Positions 17,992 to 27,175 of a stretch of DNA of 64,000 nt are shown piece after piece. The DNA is taken from positions 473,286-537,285 of the forward strand of contig NZ_JAMBNP010000005.1 of assembly GCF_023715145.1 (NCBI RefSeq), written 5' to 3'. The notes under the pieces were generated by a model that searched no databases, was not told where the DNA came from, and saw nothing but the letters and a program-made list of their open reading frames with translations. Made by a program: the position numbers and the translations under genes. The DNA is from Paenibacillus glycanilyticus (GTDB lineage Bacteria; Bacillota; Bacilli; Paenibacillales; Paenibacillaceae). The stretch's first letter is position 1. Each line of letters starts with the position of its first letter.

Positions 17992-19164
17992 TCACTTCTC
18001 CTTATACTCGGAGTATGGTTTTCCAACGTTGACGCCGGTATGAAGTAATTGAATCTCAACGTGGCACTCGAAAGTAGCAAGGTCGAAACGCTCGTCCCAA
18101 TTCTCTCTCCAACGTTTCCATACTGCAGGATGCTTGGCGAATATTTTGTTGCCAATACCTATCGCGTCCAGCCGTTTGGTTTGTAGTTCATCTATTAAAT
18201 CCAAAAATTCCTGTTCAACCGCTTTTCTAATTCTTTCTTTAAATGCGCTCTCATCTTCTCTAGTAACAATGGAGGAACAATGCATCTCGCTAACCGTTCC
18301 TGTAATTTTCGTATTGAACTTAACGGTCAGCGAATCTTTCTGAATAAAAGTCGCAGTCTTCGTCTTTGCCGAGAGGACTTCGAGACCGTCCTTCACTTTG
18401 TCGTTCCCTTTACCGCAAGGGATTTCAATACTGCCCTCCTTGAATTGATTGGTCAGCATCAAGAGCTGCTGAACTTTTGTCGGAGACAGGGAACTTACCT
18501 GCTTACCGCCTTTTATAATAGAAATGCCCGAAGCTGAAAGCTCTTCGGTCTTTTTGGATAATTGAATGTAGGGGAGCAGGGCAATTCCGACCTCGCTGTG
18601 CAGTTGGATGCTTAGATCCAGAAGACTCGAGTGAATGGACTTTGCCGAATAACGGGTTGCCGCAATCTCCAAGGACCGCAGCTGCTCACCGAGTGTTGAT
18701 TCGATTATCGGTTTTACTTTCAAATAGTCAGCGGCTTCTCCCTTTGTAGCAAGTACTAAAGCCGTCCCCCGCGGTTCATGATCTCTGGCGAAAAAATCCA
18801 TGATATCCCCGATATCCCGCTGCTGGAGAACTTTTTCATTGATTAGAATGACGCGCATATGATCCCACTTGGCTTTACGCCCGAAATGTAGCGAGATGTC
18901 CCTGATCGCTTCAAAAACCGTATAGGCCTCGGATTGAATCGTAAACGATCTTGGACCTGATTGTTTACCAGCTTCGCTGCCTTCGCTCCCCCCGGTTGGT
19001 TTGAAGAAAAGCGTGGTCAATTTCAGTTTGCCGGCTTTTGTTTTATCAAAAGCTACGGCCTGAACATAGCCGAACTCAACCAGCTCGGATTTATCCCAGC
19101 ACCCGGTTAAAAGGAACAGACAGAGGAGTATAATGGCTATTGAATGGATTGTTCTCATAATCAT
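17992..19164 (-). CDS. germinant receptor C subunit lipoprotein (GerAC family)
   Basis: 390 residues. A signal sequence with lipobox LLTGC makes it a predicted lipoprotein of the forespore inner membrane. The sequence after it (WDKSELVEFGYVQAVAFDK) and the C-terminal AKHPAVWKRWRENWDERF motif are hallmarks of Ger(x)C proteins. GAGGAG precedes the first ATG; a second ATG two codons later is equally possible. It starts 29 bases after the A-subunit gene, in the same operon. Confidence 0.92.
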   Translation of the reverse strand: MIMRTIHSIAIILLCLFLLTGCWDKSELVEFGYVQAVAFDKTKAGKLKLTTLFFKPTGGSEGSEAGKQSGPRSFTIQSEAYTVFEAIRDISLHFGRKAKWDHMRVILINEKVLQQRDIGDIMDFFARDHEPRGTALVLATKGEAADYLKVKPIIESTLGEQLRSLEIAATRYSAKSIHSSLLDLSIQLHSEVGIALLPYIQLSKKTEELSASGISIIKGGKQVSSLSPTKVQQLLMLTNQFKEGSIEIPCGKGNDKVKDGLEVLSAKTKTATFIQKDSLTVKFNTKITGTVSEMHCSSIVTREDESAFKERIRKAVEQEFLDLIDELQTKRLDAIGIGNKIFAKHPAVWKRWRENWDERFDLATFECHVEIQLLHTGVNVGKPYSEYKEK

Positions 19165-19193
19165 TTTTCTCCTCTACGGACGGTCTCGAATCG

Positions 19194-20750
19194 TTATGAT
19201 TTCCGCTGTTTGTGCATGTGCTTGTTCCGCGGCGACCGGAGAAGAGTCTTCAAAGGAGCGCGTATCCATACATCACGAAGCTCGCGTATGCGCAGCGGAG
19301 CGAACGTTGCCAAATAAGGCTGCCCAAGGGATCTGAGAGACGTCAAATGCAAGTGAATAAACAGCAGCCCCATCATTAATCCGAAGCCGCCCAAAGTTCC
19401 GGATAATATCATTAACGGAAAACGCAGTACCCTGAGCGCTACCCCGAGCGAATACTGAGGCATGGAAAAGGAAGCGATTCCTGTCAAAGCTACTATAATA
19501 ATCATTATAGGCGAGGCAATTTTAGCTTGAATGGCAGCTTGTCCAATGACTAAAGCCCCAACAATACTAACAGCTGAGCCGACAGGTCGGGGGAGGCGTA
19601 TACCAGCTTCACGCAGAAGCTCGAAGAAAAACTCCATTAACAAAGCTTCCACAAGTGCTGGAAACGGGATGCCTTCACGAGTTTCCAGAACAGCCATCAA
19701 CAGTACGGTAGGGATCAGCTCTGAGTGAAAGGTGCTCATTGCAATATAAATACTTGGTAGCGTAAGCGCCATGAAGAAAGCAATAATCCTAAGCTGCCGC
19801 AATAGAGTTGCCTCGACCGTTCGGTAATAGTAATCCTCGCTTGTCGCAAAAAATTCGGCGAACAGACCGGGACAGATCATAATGGATGGCGAGCCTGAAA
19901 CCATAACGATGATTTTGCCATCTAATACGGCGGCGATTCCCGTATCGGGCCTCTCCGTATAGCGATACTGCGGGAAAGGGGAATAGGTGCTGTCTTCTAT
20001 TAATTCCTCAATAAAAGAGGTATCCAGTATTTCAACATCTTTTGTTGCTTCAAGTCGTTTTTTGAACTCTTTCAGCGTTTCTGGATTAACGGCGCCTTCT
20101 AAGTAGCCGAATGCGGCTGTAGTCTGGCAATCACCGCCCGTAGAAAACATCTCAATTTTAAAAAGGTGGTTTCTCAATCGAGTCCGAAGCAAACCAATGT
20201 TTTTCGTTAGATCCTCTGTGGTGCTGTCATGTGGACCACGTACTACAGGCTCTGTAATTGGCTCGTTTACCGCTCTCGATTCAACAGAAAAAGCGTTAAA
20301 GCTGAGAGCTTTATTCCACATGTCAAAAAAGATAACCACATGTCCGCTCATCATTTGTTTTACGGCATCGGTCAGTGCTTCTACGATTGAAACGCGGTTC
20401 GAGGTTACACCTCGGCTTTCAAAAAAATGCACGATATTCTCAGGTTCGATTGTATGAAATACCTCTGATTCTTGGGCGACAATATCCAGGAAAGCAGATC
20501 TTAAGAAAAGAACTTCCTTCTCTTCCACAATGGTGCTGCAATGAACTGAGAGTGCTTCATATTGATACGCGGCACCATACCGGGAGGGCTGCATGACAAT
20601 GTCGTGACTATGTGAAAAAATCTTTTCCAATTCTTCTCGGGTACAGGACAAGCTTTGTGAAATCGATTTTTGAATGTCGCTTTCGGGCGTATCGCTAACA
20701 GGGGTATTTTTGATTTGCTTATTTTCCCCGGACCTGTTGTTAGACGTCAT
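19194..20750 (-). CDS. germinant receptor A subunit (GerAA family)
   Basis: 518 residues. The hydrophilic N-terminal half contains VRGPHDSTTEDLTKNI and SPFPQYRYTERPD, both conserved in GerA proteins. The C-terminal half has about five transmembrane segments with GIPFPALVEALLMEFFFELLREA-like and PRPVGSAVSIVGALVIG-like stretches. The A subunit forms the pentameric channel core of GerA receptors. AAAGGACAC precedes the ATG. It is the first gene of the operon and has a possible sigma-G promoter upstream. Confidence 0.93.
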   Translation of the reverse strand: MTSNNRSGENKQIKNTPVSDTPESDIQKSISQSLSCTREELEKIFSHSHDIVMQPSRYGAAYQYEALSVHCSTIVEEKEVLFLRSAFLDIVAQESEVFHTIEPENIVHFFESRGVTSNRVSIVEALTDAVKQMMSGHVVIFFDMWNKALSFNAFSVESRAVNEPITEPVVRGPHDSTTEDLTKNIGLLRTRLRNHLFKIEMFSTGGDCQTTAAFGYLEGAVNPETLKEFKKRLEATKDVEILDTSFIEELIEDSTYSPFPQYRYTERPDTGIAAVLDGKIIVMVSGSPSIMICPGLFAEFFATSEDYYYRTVEATLLRQLRIIAFFMALTLPSIYIAMSTFHSELIPTVLLMAVLETREGIPFPALVEALLMEFFFELLREAGIRLPRPVGSAVSIVGALVIGQAAIQAKIASPIMIIIVALTGIASFSMPQYSLGVALRVLRFPLMILSGTLGGFGLMMGLLFIHLHLTSLRSLGQPYLATFAPLRIRELRDVWIRAPLKTLLRSPRNKHMHKQRKS

Positions 20751-20780
20751 AGCTGTGTCCTTTCTTGAGGTAACCTAGGA

Positions 20781-20812
20781 TATATTGTTCCAATATCCGG
20801 TAAAGCTATTCA
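20781..20812 (-). promoter_or_regulatory. possible sigma-G promoter of germinant operon 1
   Basis: On the minus strand TGAATA (20812-20807) and CAATATA (20787-20781) resemble the forespore sigma-G consensus (TGMATR and CATWMTA, one mismatch in the second). The 19-bp spacer is about one base longer than usual. The placement, about 30 bases before the A-subunit ATG, fits. Confidence 0.4.
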
Positions 20813-20971
20813 TTATCATGAACTGCCCAATCGGCTCGAAACAGCGGAATTCATGATGTACTTGTCTATATGACGAGTCAGAATCAACAAACTGCAGCGG
20901 ATTGGAGGATCTACTGCAGCTTTGTTGAAGTAAAGGGCAGCATTTCTATATGAAGAATAACAGAAGATGGA

Positions 20972-21334
20972 ATGGAGTTTGTCGGACCATATAATTTTAA
21001 CTTTGTACAAGCAGTCAAAGAACTCAAGAAAATAGATAATATAAAAAATGACCCAACATTGAAAAGTTGGAACTCATTCGATGATGCTTGTTATTTTCTC
21101 TATAATGACGGGCAGTACAAAGTTGAAATTGAATTAAATGTTGGCACTCTATCTGAAAAGGCTGAGATGATATCTGTCATAACTAATTACTATAAAATAG
21201 AAGGAAGTGTAACTGAAGCAATACATATTTGCAAGGTGCTATGCAACTCCTTGAACTTAGATTGTTGGAGTATGAAACTTCGCAAGATTGTTGATTTGAA
21301 TGATGCACAAGATGTAGAGAGAGAATACAATTAA
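20972..21334 (+). CDS. hypothetical protein, 120 residues
   Basis: Acidic soluble protein with mixed helix and strand; no signal peptide or membrane segment. The frame is intact and composition fits its AT-rich surroundings. The ATG has only a weak purine stretch (AGAAGATGG) upstream. The N-terminal half is Asp/Lys-rich and the C-terminal half contains CKVLCNSLNLDCW, a Cys-rich patch. I recognise no family; small immunity-type or unknown-function proteins are possible. It is divergent from germinant operon 1. Confidence 0.6.
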   Translation: MEFVGPYNFNFVQAVKELKKIDNIKNDPTLKSWNSFDDACYFLYNDGQYKVEIELNVGTLSEKAEMISVITNYYKIEGSVTEAIHICKVLCNSLNLDCWSMKLRKIVDLNDAQDVEREYN

Positions 21335-21534
21335 TAACTTCAACAAACTAAGAAGTAAGTCTTAATTCATCATTGAACTACCATGAAAATTCATTGAAGT
21401 AACATTGTTTGCCGACATCCAATTTCTTTGAAAGAGAAGACTTGTCAATATGGTGTTTGGATATACGAAAATACAGAAACATGAATGAAATTTTTTCTCA
21501 ATCAGTAAGCTTCTGTATACGTTAAGGGATCACC

Positions 21535-21583
21535 TCTCATAATGATGAGATACTTTTGACATAATAACCTCAAAATGCATAAA
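21535..21583 (+). promoter_or_regulatory. possible promoter and inverted repeat before the ABC importer
   Basis: TTGACA (21556-21561) and CATAAA (21578-21583), spacer 16. A perfect inverted repeat TCTCAT-AATG-ATGAGA (21535-21550) lies immediately upstream of the -35. The predicted start is only about 10 bases from the GTG, so the promoter assignment is weak; the repeat may be an operator. Confidence 0.3.
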
Positions 21584-21599
21584 GAAAGCGGAAACCGAG

Positions 21600-22718
21600 G
21601 TGCCTTCCTTGATACAGTTCAATAATGTCGTGAAGAAATATAAAGACGGCGCTCCTGCCTTGAAAGGAATAAATCTAGAAATAAAAAAAGGAGAACTAGT
21701 TACGCTTATCGGCCCGAGCGGTTGTGGCAAAACAACAACCATGAAGATGATCAACCGTCTTGTTGAGCCCACTTCCGGCAGTATCCGAATTGATGGACAA
21801 GATATATCGAAAATAAACCCGATCGAGTTACGTCGAAACATTGGTTACGTTATTCAGAATATCGGTCTTTTTCCGCATATGAAGATAAAGGATAATGTTG
21901 AAATTGTCCCAAGATTAAAAAAAATGGATAAGAATGCATATCAAAGCAGAACGAATGAGTTGATGGATTTGGTTGGGCTCGATCCGAGCCTGTACAAAAA
22001 CCGTTATCCGGCGGAATTAAGCGGGGGTCAACAGCAACGAATCGGAGTCATTCGCGCAATGGCTGCAGAACCTTCCATCATTTTAATGGATGAGCCATTC
22101 AGCGCACTCGATCCAATCAGCAGAGAGCAACTGCAAGATGAACTTATCCGCTTGCAAGAGGAAGTAAGGAAAACGATTGTCTTTGTTTCCCACGATATGG
22201 ACGAAGCGTTGAAAATTGCTGATCGTATTGTTCTTATGCAAGAAGGAGAAATTATTCAAGCAGATACTCCAGAGTATATTATTAATCGGCCCAAAAACGA
22301 TTTCGTCCGTACCTTTATCGGTGAAGATCGATTAAAACAGCCGGCAAAGCTGCTGGTCGAGCACGTGATGCTGTCTAATCCTGTAACTGTTGATCCGACA
22401 AGAGAATTGGTTCACGGATTAGAGCTAATGAGAAACCACGATGTGAACAGGCTGCTTGTAATCGATAACGATCGAATTATAAAGGGTATGGTAACAAAGG
22501 AAATGCTAGAGGAGCAGTTTCGTCACGAAGAACTTGTCATTCAAGATATTATGAACACTAAAGTTGTGTCCGTCCCTGTCGGAACCGACATCGCAGAAGC
22601 CGTGGAGATGATGGAGCAACATGATATTCAAAACCTGCCAGTTATTAATTGTGATGGAAAACTGACCGGTTTGGTTACTAATTCTAGTTTAATTACTGCT
22701 TTATTAAAACAGCAATGA
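21600..22718 (+). CDS. ABC importer ATPase with two CBS domains (OpuCA / EgtUA type)
   Basis: 372 residues, GTG start. The ATPase domain (about 1-240) has Walker A GPSGCGKTT, a Q loop (YVIQNIGLFPHM), signature LSGGQQQRIG and Walker B IILMDEPFSALD. The C-terminus carries two CBS domains (about 255-310 and 315-370), the regulatory type found in quaternary-amine importers, where they respond to ionic strength or nucleotides. The next gene, 14 bases downstream, encodes the permease fused to the binding protein. The substrate is probably a betaine/choline/carnitine-type compound or ergothioneine; the sequence alone does not decide. Confidence 0.92.
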   Translation: MPSLIQFNNVVKKYKDGAPALKGINLEIKKGELVTLIGPSGCGKTTTMKMINRLVEPTSGSIRIDGQDISKINPIELRRNIGYVIQNIGLFPHMKIKDNVEIVPRLKKMDKNAYQSRTNELMDLVGLDPSLYKNRYPAELSGGQQQRIGVIRAMAAEPSIILMDEPFSALDPISREQLQDELIRLQEEVRKTIVFVSHDMDEALKIADRIVLMQEGEIIQADTPEYIINRPKNDFVRTFIGEDRLKQPAKLLVEHVMLSNPVTVDPTRELVHGLELMRNHDVNRLLVIDNDRIIKGMVTKEMLEEQFRHEELVIQDIMNTKVVSVPVGTDIAEAVEMMEQHDIQNLPVINCDGKLTGLVTNSSLITALLKQQ

Positions 22719-22732
22719 TGCGGAGTTGAACC

Positions 22733-24292
22733 ATGAATCTATTGGAAATATTTACAAGTAGAAAAGAAGATATCCTTCGCGCGACTTTGGAACATATCCA
22801 GATTTCTTTAATTGCGCTGATCATTGCGATCGTTATTTCGATCCCTACCGGTCTGTTGCTGACTAGATTTCCTAAATTGGCTCCACCCGTAATCGGAGTG
22901 GCCTCTTTATTCCAGACTATCCCTAGTTTAGCCTTACTGGGCTTCATGATTCCAATATTAGGGATCGGCGTAACACCGGCCATAGTAGCTTTAACAGTGT
23001 ATGCCCTTCTTCCTATACTCAGGAATACATATACAGGAGTCATGAACGTGGAAAAGCCGATCAAGGAAGCAGGAATCGGCATGGGCATGACCAGCTTGCA
23101 GGTAATGTTAAAAGTGGAGCTGCCACTAGCGCTGACTGTCATAATGGCAGGTATTCGCACAGCAACGGTTATGATCATTGGCGTCGCCACGCTCGCTTCA
23201 CTAATTGGAGCAGGGGGGCTCGGAGACTTAATTTTTCGCGGAATCTCTACAGTCAATACAGATTTAATTTTGGCGGGTACGATTCCGGTAGCGTTAATTG
23301 CACTGTTGTTCGATTACTTGTTGGGGCGGATGGGGAGGTGGATGACGCCTCGCGGACTGAGGAAACGATCAAGGAAACCAAAACTTATCAAGGGTTTGGA
23401 AATCGCGCTGGGATCTCTGTTGATAGTAGCATTGGTAGCTGGATCCATGATGCGTCTCGGGCAGACTGGTGGTGCCAGTACCGTAGTTGTTGGGGGGAAA
23501 GCTTTTACCGAACAGGATATTCTTGTCCATTTAATGTCATCTCTGATAGAAGCAAAGACTGATTTGAAGGTCATTCGCAAACCATATCTGGGAGGTTCGG
23601 CCGTTACCCACAACGCGCTTACCGGAGGGAATATAGATGTATATCCTGAATACACCGGAACGGGTTGGACGGAGATTCTGATGGAGAAACCAGTCGGTGG
23701 GAATCCCGAACTAACGTATCAAAAAGTAAAGAAAGCCTACGAACAACAATTTAGTATTACTTGGCTGCAGCCTTTCGGCTTCAATAACACTTATACGTTG
23801 GCAATGAGGAGCGACCATGCACAGAAGCTTGGCATAACTACGATTTCGGAATTGACTCGACTAGCTCCAAATCTTGTTTTTGGAGCAACGCAAGAATTTC
23901 TTGAGAGGCCAGACGGTTATAAAGGATTGCAAACTACATACGGAATAAAGTTCAAGGGGACGAAGGGATTGGATCCCGGAATAACGTATGCAGCTGTAAG
24001 AGATGGAAAGGTTGACGTTAATGATGCATACTCCACTGATGGGCGTATTGCGGCATTCAATCTGAAGGTAATGGTGGACGATAAACAGTATTTCCCTCCC
24101 TACTATGCGGTTCCAATCATTCGCGACGATACCTTGAAAGCTCATCCTGAGTTGGAGCAGACGTTAAATCAACTGGCAGGTAAGCTTGATGAAAAGGTCA
24201 TGTCCCAATTAAATGCAAAGGTAGATCTGGAAGGCAAACAGGCGCGTGAAGTGGCTGAAAATTGGTTGAAATCAGTGGGGTTAATACAATGA
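22733..24292 (+). CDS. ABC permease fused to substrate-binding protein (OpuCB-CC / EgtUBC type)
   Basis: 519 residues. The N-terminal permease (about 1-205) has six transmembrane segments and the EAA-type loop (GIGMGMTSLQVMLKVELPLA). A basic linker and a further hydrophobic helix (about 222-240) lead to an extracytoplasmic binding domain (about 250-519) of the OpuAC family. The fusion tethers the binding protein to the channel. GGAGTTG precedes the ATG. Two-gene systems of this layout import glycine betaine-like solutes in some Bacillota and ergothioneine in streptococci. The binding-site aromatic set was not assigned. A strong terminator follows. Confidence 0.92.
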   Translation: MNLLEIFTSRKEDILRATLEHIQISLIALIIAIVISIPTGLLLTRFPKLAPPVIGVASLFQTIPSLALLGFMIPILGIGVTPAIVALTVYALLPILRNTYTGVMNVEKPIKEAGIGMGMTSLQVMLKVELPLALTVIMAGIRTATVMIIGVATLASLIGAGGLGDLIFRGISTVNTDLILAGTIPVALIALLFDYLLGRMGRWMTPRGLRKRSRKPKLIKGLEIALGSLLIVALVAGSMMRLGQTGGASTVVVGGKAFTEQDILVHLMSSLIEAKTDLKVIRKPYLGGSAVTHNALTGGNIDVYPEYTGTGWTEILMEKPVGGNPELTYQKVKKAYEQQFSITWLQPFGFNNTYTLAMRSDHAQKLGITTISELTRLAPNLVFGATQEFLERPDGYKGLQTTYGIKFKGTKGLDPGITYAAVRDGKVDVNDAYSTDGRIAAFNLKVMVDDKQYFPPYYAVPIIRDDTLKAHPELEQTLNQLAGKLDEKVMSQLNAKVDLEGKQAREVAENWLKSVGLIQ

Positions 24293-24319
24293 TTTGTAAA
24301 TCGCAATATCGTAAAGACA

Positions 24320-24354
24320 AATAGCTCAGGGAGCAGGTCCCTGAGCTATTTGTT
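24320..24354 (+). terminator. Rho-independent terminator
   Basis: AATAGCTCAGGGA and TCCCTGAGCTATT form a perfect 13-bp stem around GCAGG, followed by TGTT. It ends the ABC importer operon and may also serve the convergent MFS gene. Confidence 0.85.
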
Positions 24355-24434
24355 ATCCATTGCTTTAAAAGCATTGTTATTAGTGCGATTGGATCTTACG
24401 ATGAATCTCAATCGTTGTTGGAGCTTGTTTCTAA

Positions 24435-25619
24435 TTAATGTGGTAGAGAACCTGTCGTTACGTCCTTTACACCAAACAATTTTACTTTAATTAGGATGGT
24501 TAGCAATGTTGCTGCAAAAAAGATGATACCTGTCCATAAAATATTATGCGTACCATAATGAGAAATTGTCCAGCCTCCGGCAATAGATCCGACCGAAATA
24601 CCAAAGTTGGAAAAAGAGACAAACAAGCTGTTGCCGAATTCAGGCGCTTCTGACGCTTCCGTAGTAAACCAACTCTGGCTAATAACGAAACCTGAAGTAT
24701 GAACAGCTCCCCATAATATGACTATGATGAGCATAGGAATGAAGGCATGCCCGGCAAAATAGACGAGAAAATAGATGAGAACCATAAGTAAAGGGAAGTA
24801 GATTGCTGTTCGAGTAACGCTTTTGCTCAAAAACTTGCCAGTTTGCAAATTCCCAATTACCCCACTAACTCCAAATACAACAAGCATAATACTTATCAAA
24901 TTGTTATTTAACCCTGAATAGCCAGTAAGATACTCGGAAAAATAACTGTATACAGTAAACATAGCTGAAAGAGTTAGGAGTAAGGTTACGATATTAAACC
25001 ATAGACTTGGCTTCGTCAGCACAGATAATTGCGAACGATACGATAATTTTGCTGTAACTGGGAGACTTGGTATAAAGACGGCAAGTCCGATGAATGCGGC
25101 AGTATTAATGATCCCAGAGAATAAGAAGGAAGCTTCAAGGGAGATATGACTAGCGATAAAAGATGTAATTGGAACCCCAAGCACAAGACCGATGGTGCCT
25201 CCAGTAAACACTTTTGCGATGGCCTTAGTGGGCTCACTCGAATAAAAGCCGACTGCTACGACAAAGGCCAATGAAAAGTAAACCGGATGAAGAAATGCGG
25301 GAACTATTCTAAGTAGCAATAGTATGGGAAAACTAGTTGTAAATGCGGCTAAGACGTTGGCAACAGCGAAGATCGCTAAGACGAACAACATTATCTTTTT
25401 GCGGTTAATGCCTGATAATAGTAAGGTCATAATAGGACCGAAGATAGCAATCGTTAGAGCGAATAAACTTACCAATAATCCTGCTTGAGAAACACTAACT
25501 TGATATTTCTCAACGACATAGGGGAAAATCCCGATAATACCAAATTCCGTATTGATAATACTGAATAGACCTAATGCAACTACGTAAATCAAGAATGTTG
25601 CGGATCTCTTGTTGTTCAT
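24435..25619 (-). CDS. MFS transporter, DHA1 (AraJ/YdhP-like) drug-efflux type
   Basis: About 394 residues and 12 transmembrane segments. The start is set at the ATG at 25619 because GGAGGT lies nine bases upstream; the longer frame begins inside that site. NTEFGIIGIFPYVVEKY near the N-terminus and the GGTIGLVLGVP stretch are typical of this sugar/drug efflux subfamily. Divergent from a TetR-family repressor, with two palindromes in the shared promoter region, so it is very likely the repressor's target. The transported compound is unknown. Confidence 0.9.
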   Translation of the reverse strand: MNNKRSATFLIYVVALGLFSIINTEFGIIGIFPYVVEKYQVSVSQAGLLVSLFALTIAIFGPIMTLLLSGINRKKIMLFVLAIFAVANVLAAFTTSFPILLLLRIVPAFLHPVYFSLAFVVAVGFYSSEPTKAIAKVFTGGTIGLVLGVPITSFIASHISLEASFLFSGIINTAAFIGLAVFIPSLPVTAKLSYRSQLSVLTKPSLWFNIVTLLLTLSAMFTVYSYFSEYLTGYSGLNNNLISIMLVVFGVSGVIGNLQTGKFLSKSVTRTAIYFPLLMVLIYFLVYFAGHAFIPMLIIVILWGAVHTSGFVISQSWFTTEASEAPEFGNSLFVSFSNFGISVGSIAGGWTISHYGTHNILWTGIIFFAATLLTILIKVKLFGVKDVTTGSLPH

Positions 25620-25649
25620 GGCTCTATCGACCTCCATATATTTTTACCG

Positions 25650-25706
25650 TACCGATCGGTATTGTAATACCCTGTAAACTTTACTTACCCGGTGGGTAAA
25701 AGTCAA
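25650..25706 (-). promoter_or_regulatory. MFS promoter with two TetR-type operator palindromes
   Basis: Minus-strand promoter: TTGACT (25706-25701), 17-bp spacer, TAAAGT (25683-25678). Almost the whole spacer is the palindrome TTACCC-GGT-GGGTAA (25685-25699). A second perfect 12-bp palindrome, TACCGATCGGTA (25650-25661), lies just after the predicted transcription start. A repressor bound at either would block the promoter. Confidence 0.75.
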
Positions 25707-25835
25707 GAAAAATATACTGATATGATTTTCCACTTTTATAGGCGCTTCTAATCCTTAAATGCCGTGTATTTTAAATCGCAAATACTGTACACTGAACATT
25801 AATTCGTAGTTAAACTTGATTGGGGAGATGTTCAA

Positions 25836-26423
25836 ATGCCAAGGGGTAATTTCCGTGCATTCAATTTGGATGAAGCTTTGGACCGTGCTTTGAAAGTGTT
25901 CTGGGAGAGGGGATACGAAGGCTCTTCTCTTACTGTGTTGACAAAAGCTTTGGGTATTAGCAGGCCTAGTTTATATGCGGCATACGGCAATAAAGAAGAA
26001 TTATTTCAAAAAGTGTTAGACCGTTATGAGGTTGGGCCGATGATGTTTAGGACTAATGCTTTACAAGAGTCAACTGCACAGGCAGTGGCTGAGCGCCTGC
26101 TTTATGGGACAATTGACAATATAACCAATGAAGGGAACCCTAAAGGCTGCCTTTTCGTACAAGCCGCTCTTTCTTGTGGAGAAGAGTCAGAAGATATACG
26201 GCAAGAATTGAATTTACGACGGGCATCGACGGAAAAAGTGCTGGTCAAAAGGTTTGAAGAAGCTATCGATGAAGGTGACTTACCTTCCCACACGAATCCA
26301 GAATGTTTGGCGAGATACGTAACGACCGTTCAGCATGGACTCAGTGTCCAAGCCACAGGCGGATCCACTCGCGAAGAATTACTGGAAGTGGTAAACATGG
26401 CGATGAGGGCTTGGCCAAAATAA
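25836..26423 (+). CDS. TetR/AcrR-family repressor
   Basis: 195 residues. The N-terminal helix-turn-helix (about 10-55) contains GSSLTVLTKALGISRPSLYAAY and the YGNKEELF helix typical of the family. The C-terminal ligand domain has the GCLFVQAAL motif shared with YfiR/ComR-like TetR proteins. GGGGAG lies eight bases before the ATG. It is divergent from the MFS gene and probably represses it, and perhaps itself, through the palindromes at 25650-25699. A strong terminator follows. Confidence 0.92.
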   Translation: MPRGNFRAFNLDEALDRALKVFWERGYEGSSLTVLTKALGISRPSLYAAYGNKEELFQKVLDRYEVGPMMFRTNALQESTAQAVAERLLYGTIDNITNEGNPKGCLFVQAALSCGEESEDIRQELNLRRASTEKVLVKRFEEAIDEGDLPSHTNPECLARYVTTVQHGLSVQATGGSTREELLEVVNMAMRAWPK

Positions 26424-26447
26424 AGCCAAGCTTAATTGTCATGTTAA

Positions 26448-26497
26448 CAACCCCGATGCAACCTGGATCCGCAGGTTGCATCGGGGTTGTTTTTTTA
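26448..26497 (+). terminator. Rho-independent terminator
   Basis: CAACCCCGATGCAACCTG pairs with its complement around a GATCCG loop, an 18-bp stem followed by seven or more T. It ends the tetR-type gene. Confidence 0.95.
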
Positions 26498-26533
26498 TAA
26501 ATTGACGTTGACTCTGTTATAGGACTTTTCAAA

Positions 26534-26576
26534 TGTAATGTATCTTACTGATAACAATTCGAATTCCTACTAAACT
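26534..26576 (+). promoter_or_regulatory. Crp/Fnr-type site A with -10 element
   Basis: TGTAA-TGTATC-TTACT (26534-26549) is followed by GATAACA. The -10 hexamer TAAACT is at 26571-26576, so the site centre is 41.5 bp before the inferred start (26583). No good -35 is present. Same design as sites at 29466, 31608, 43436 and 48246. It precedes the SnoaL-like gene at 26683. Confidence 0.6.
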
Positions 26577-26682
26577 AAGGTTGTTCACAAACGATGCGGA
26601 ATCAAATGCAGAAATAAGAAATACTACTTGGTGAAATGGGAAAAGCTATTAGATGATGACTGCAGAGAAAGGGGGAATGTTC

Positions 26683-27045
26683 ATGAATCAATCCATCATT
26701 GAAAAGCACATGTTCTCGGTATGGAGCGAAACCGATCGAGAAAAGAGAAAAACAGCTATTAATGAAGTGTATACGGAGAATTGTTTGGTCTACGACCCCA
26801 TGTTCCCTGATCCTTTCCAAGGACGCAGCAACTTATTGGATCTGATTGATAACGTGCAACATCAATTTCCGGGTTTCGTCTTCCGCATCGAATCTTACGA
26901 CGCTCATCATCAAGCTGTCCGCCTTCACTGGTCCTACGGGCTTCCAGGAGAGGAACCTGAAGTTAAGGGTGAGGATTTTATGCTGTTTGAAAATAACCAA
27001 ATTCAAACCATGTATATTTATATTGACCAGCCTCCTGCAAAATAA
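26683..27045 (+). CDS. SnoaL-like / NTF2-fold protein
   Basis: 120 residues from ATG 26683, chosen because AAAGGGGG lies seven bases upstream; ATGs at 26653 and 26677 lie before or against it. Contains the short conical NTF2-type alpha+beta fold signature: N-terminal helices, NEVYTENCLVYDPMFPDPFQGR, then paired strands. Many such proteins are small isomerase, hydrolase or stress-associated proteins; the activity cannot be inferred. It has a Crp/Fnr-type site about 100 bases upstream of the inferred start codon region and lies before a Crp/Fnr regulator gene. Confidence 0.8.
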   Translation: MNQSIIEKHMFSVWSETDREKRKTAINEVYTENCLVYDPMFPDPFQGRSNLLDLIDNVQHQFPGFVFRIESYDAHHQAVRLHWSYGLPGEEPEVKGEDFMLFENNQIQTMYIYIDQPPAK

Positions 27046-27175
27046 GTTAATGGATAAAACTTTGCATGAATTAGCCAATGGTATCAGAAAATCGAACTTT
27101 TAATCATGGAAAGTCATGCTGTCCACGTTCAAATACATGGTTACAAGATTTTCGGAACCAGGAGGCTTAAGCGAA

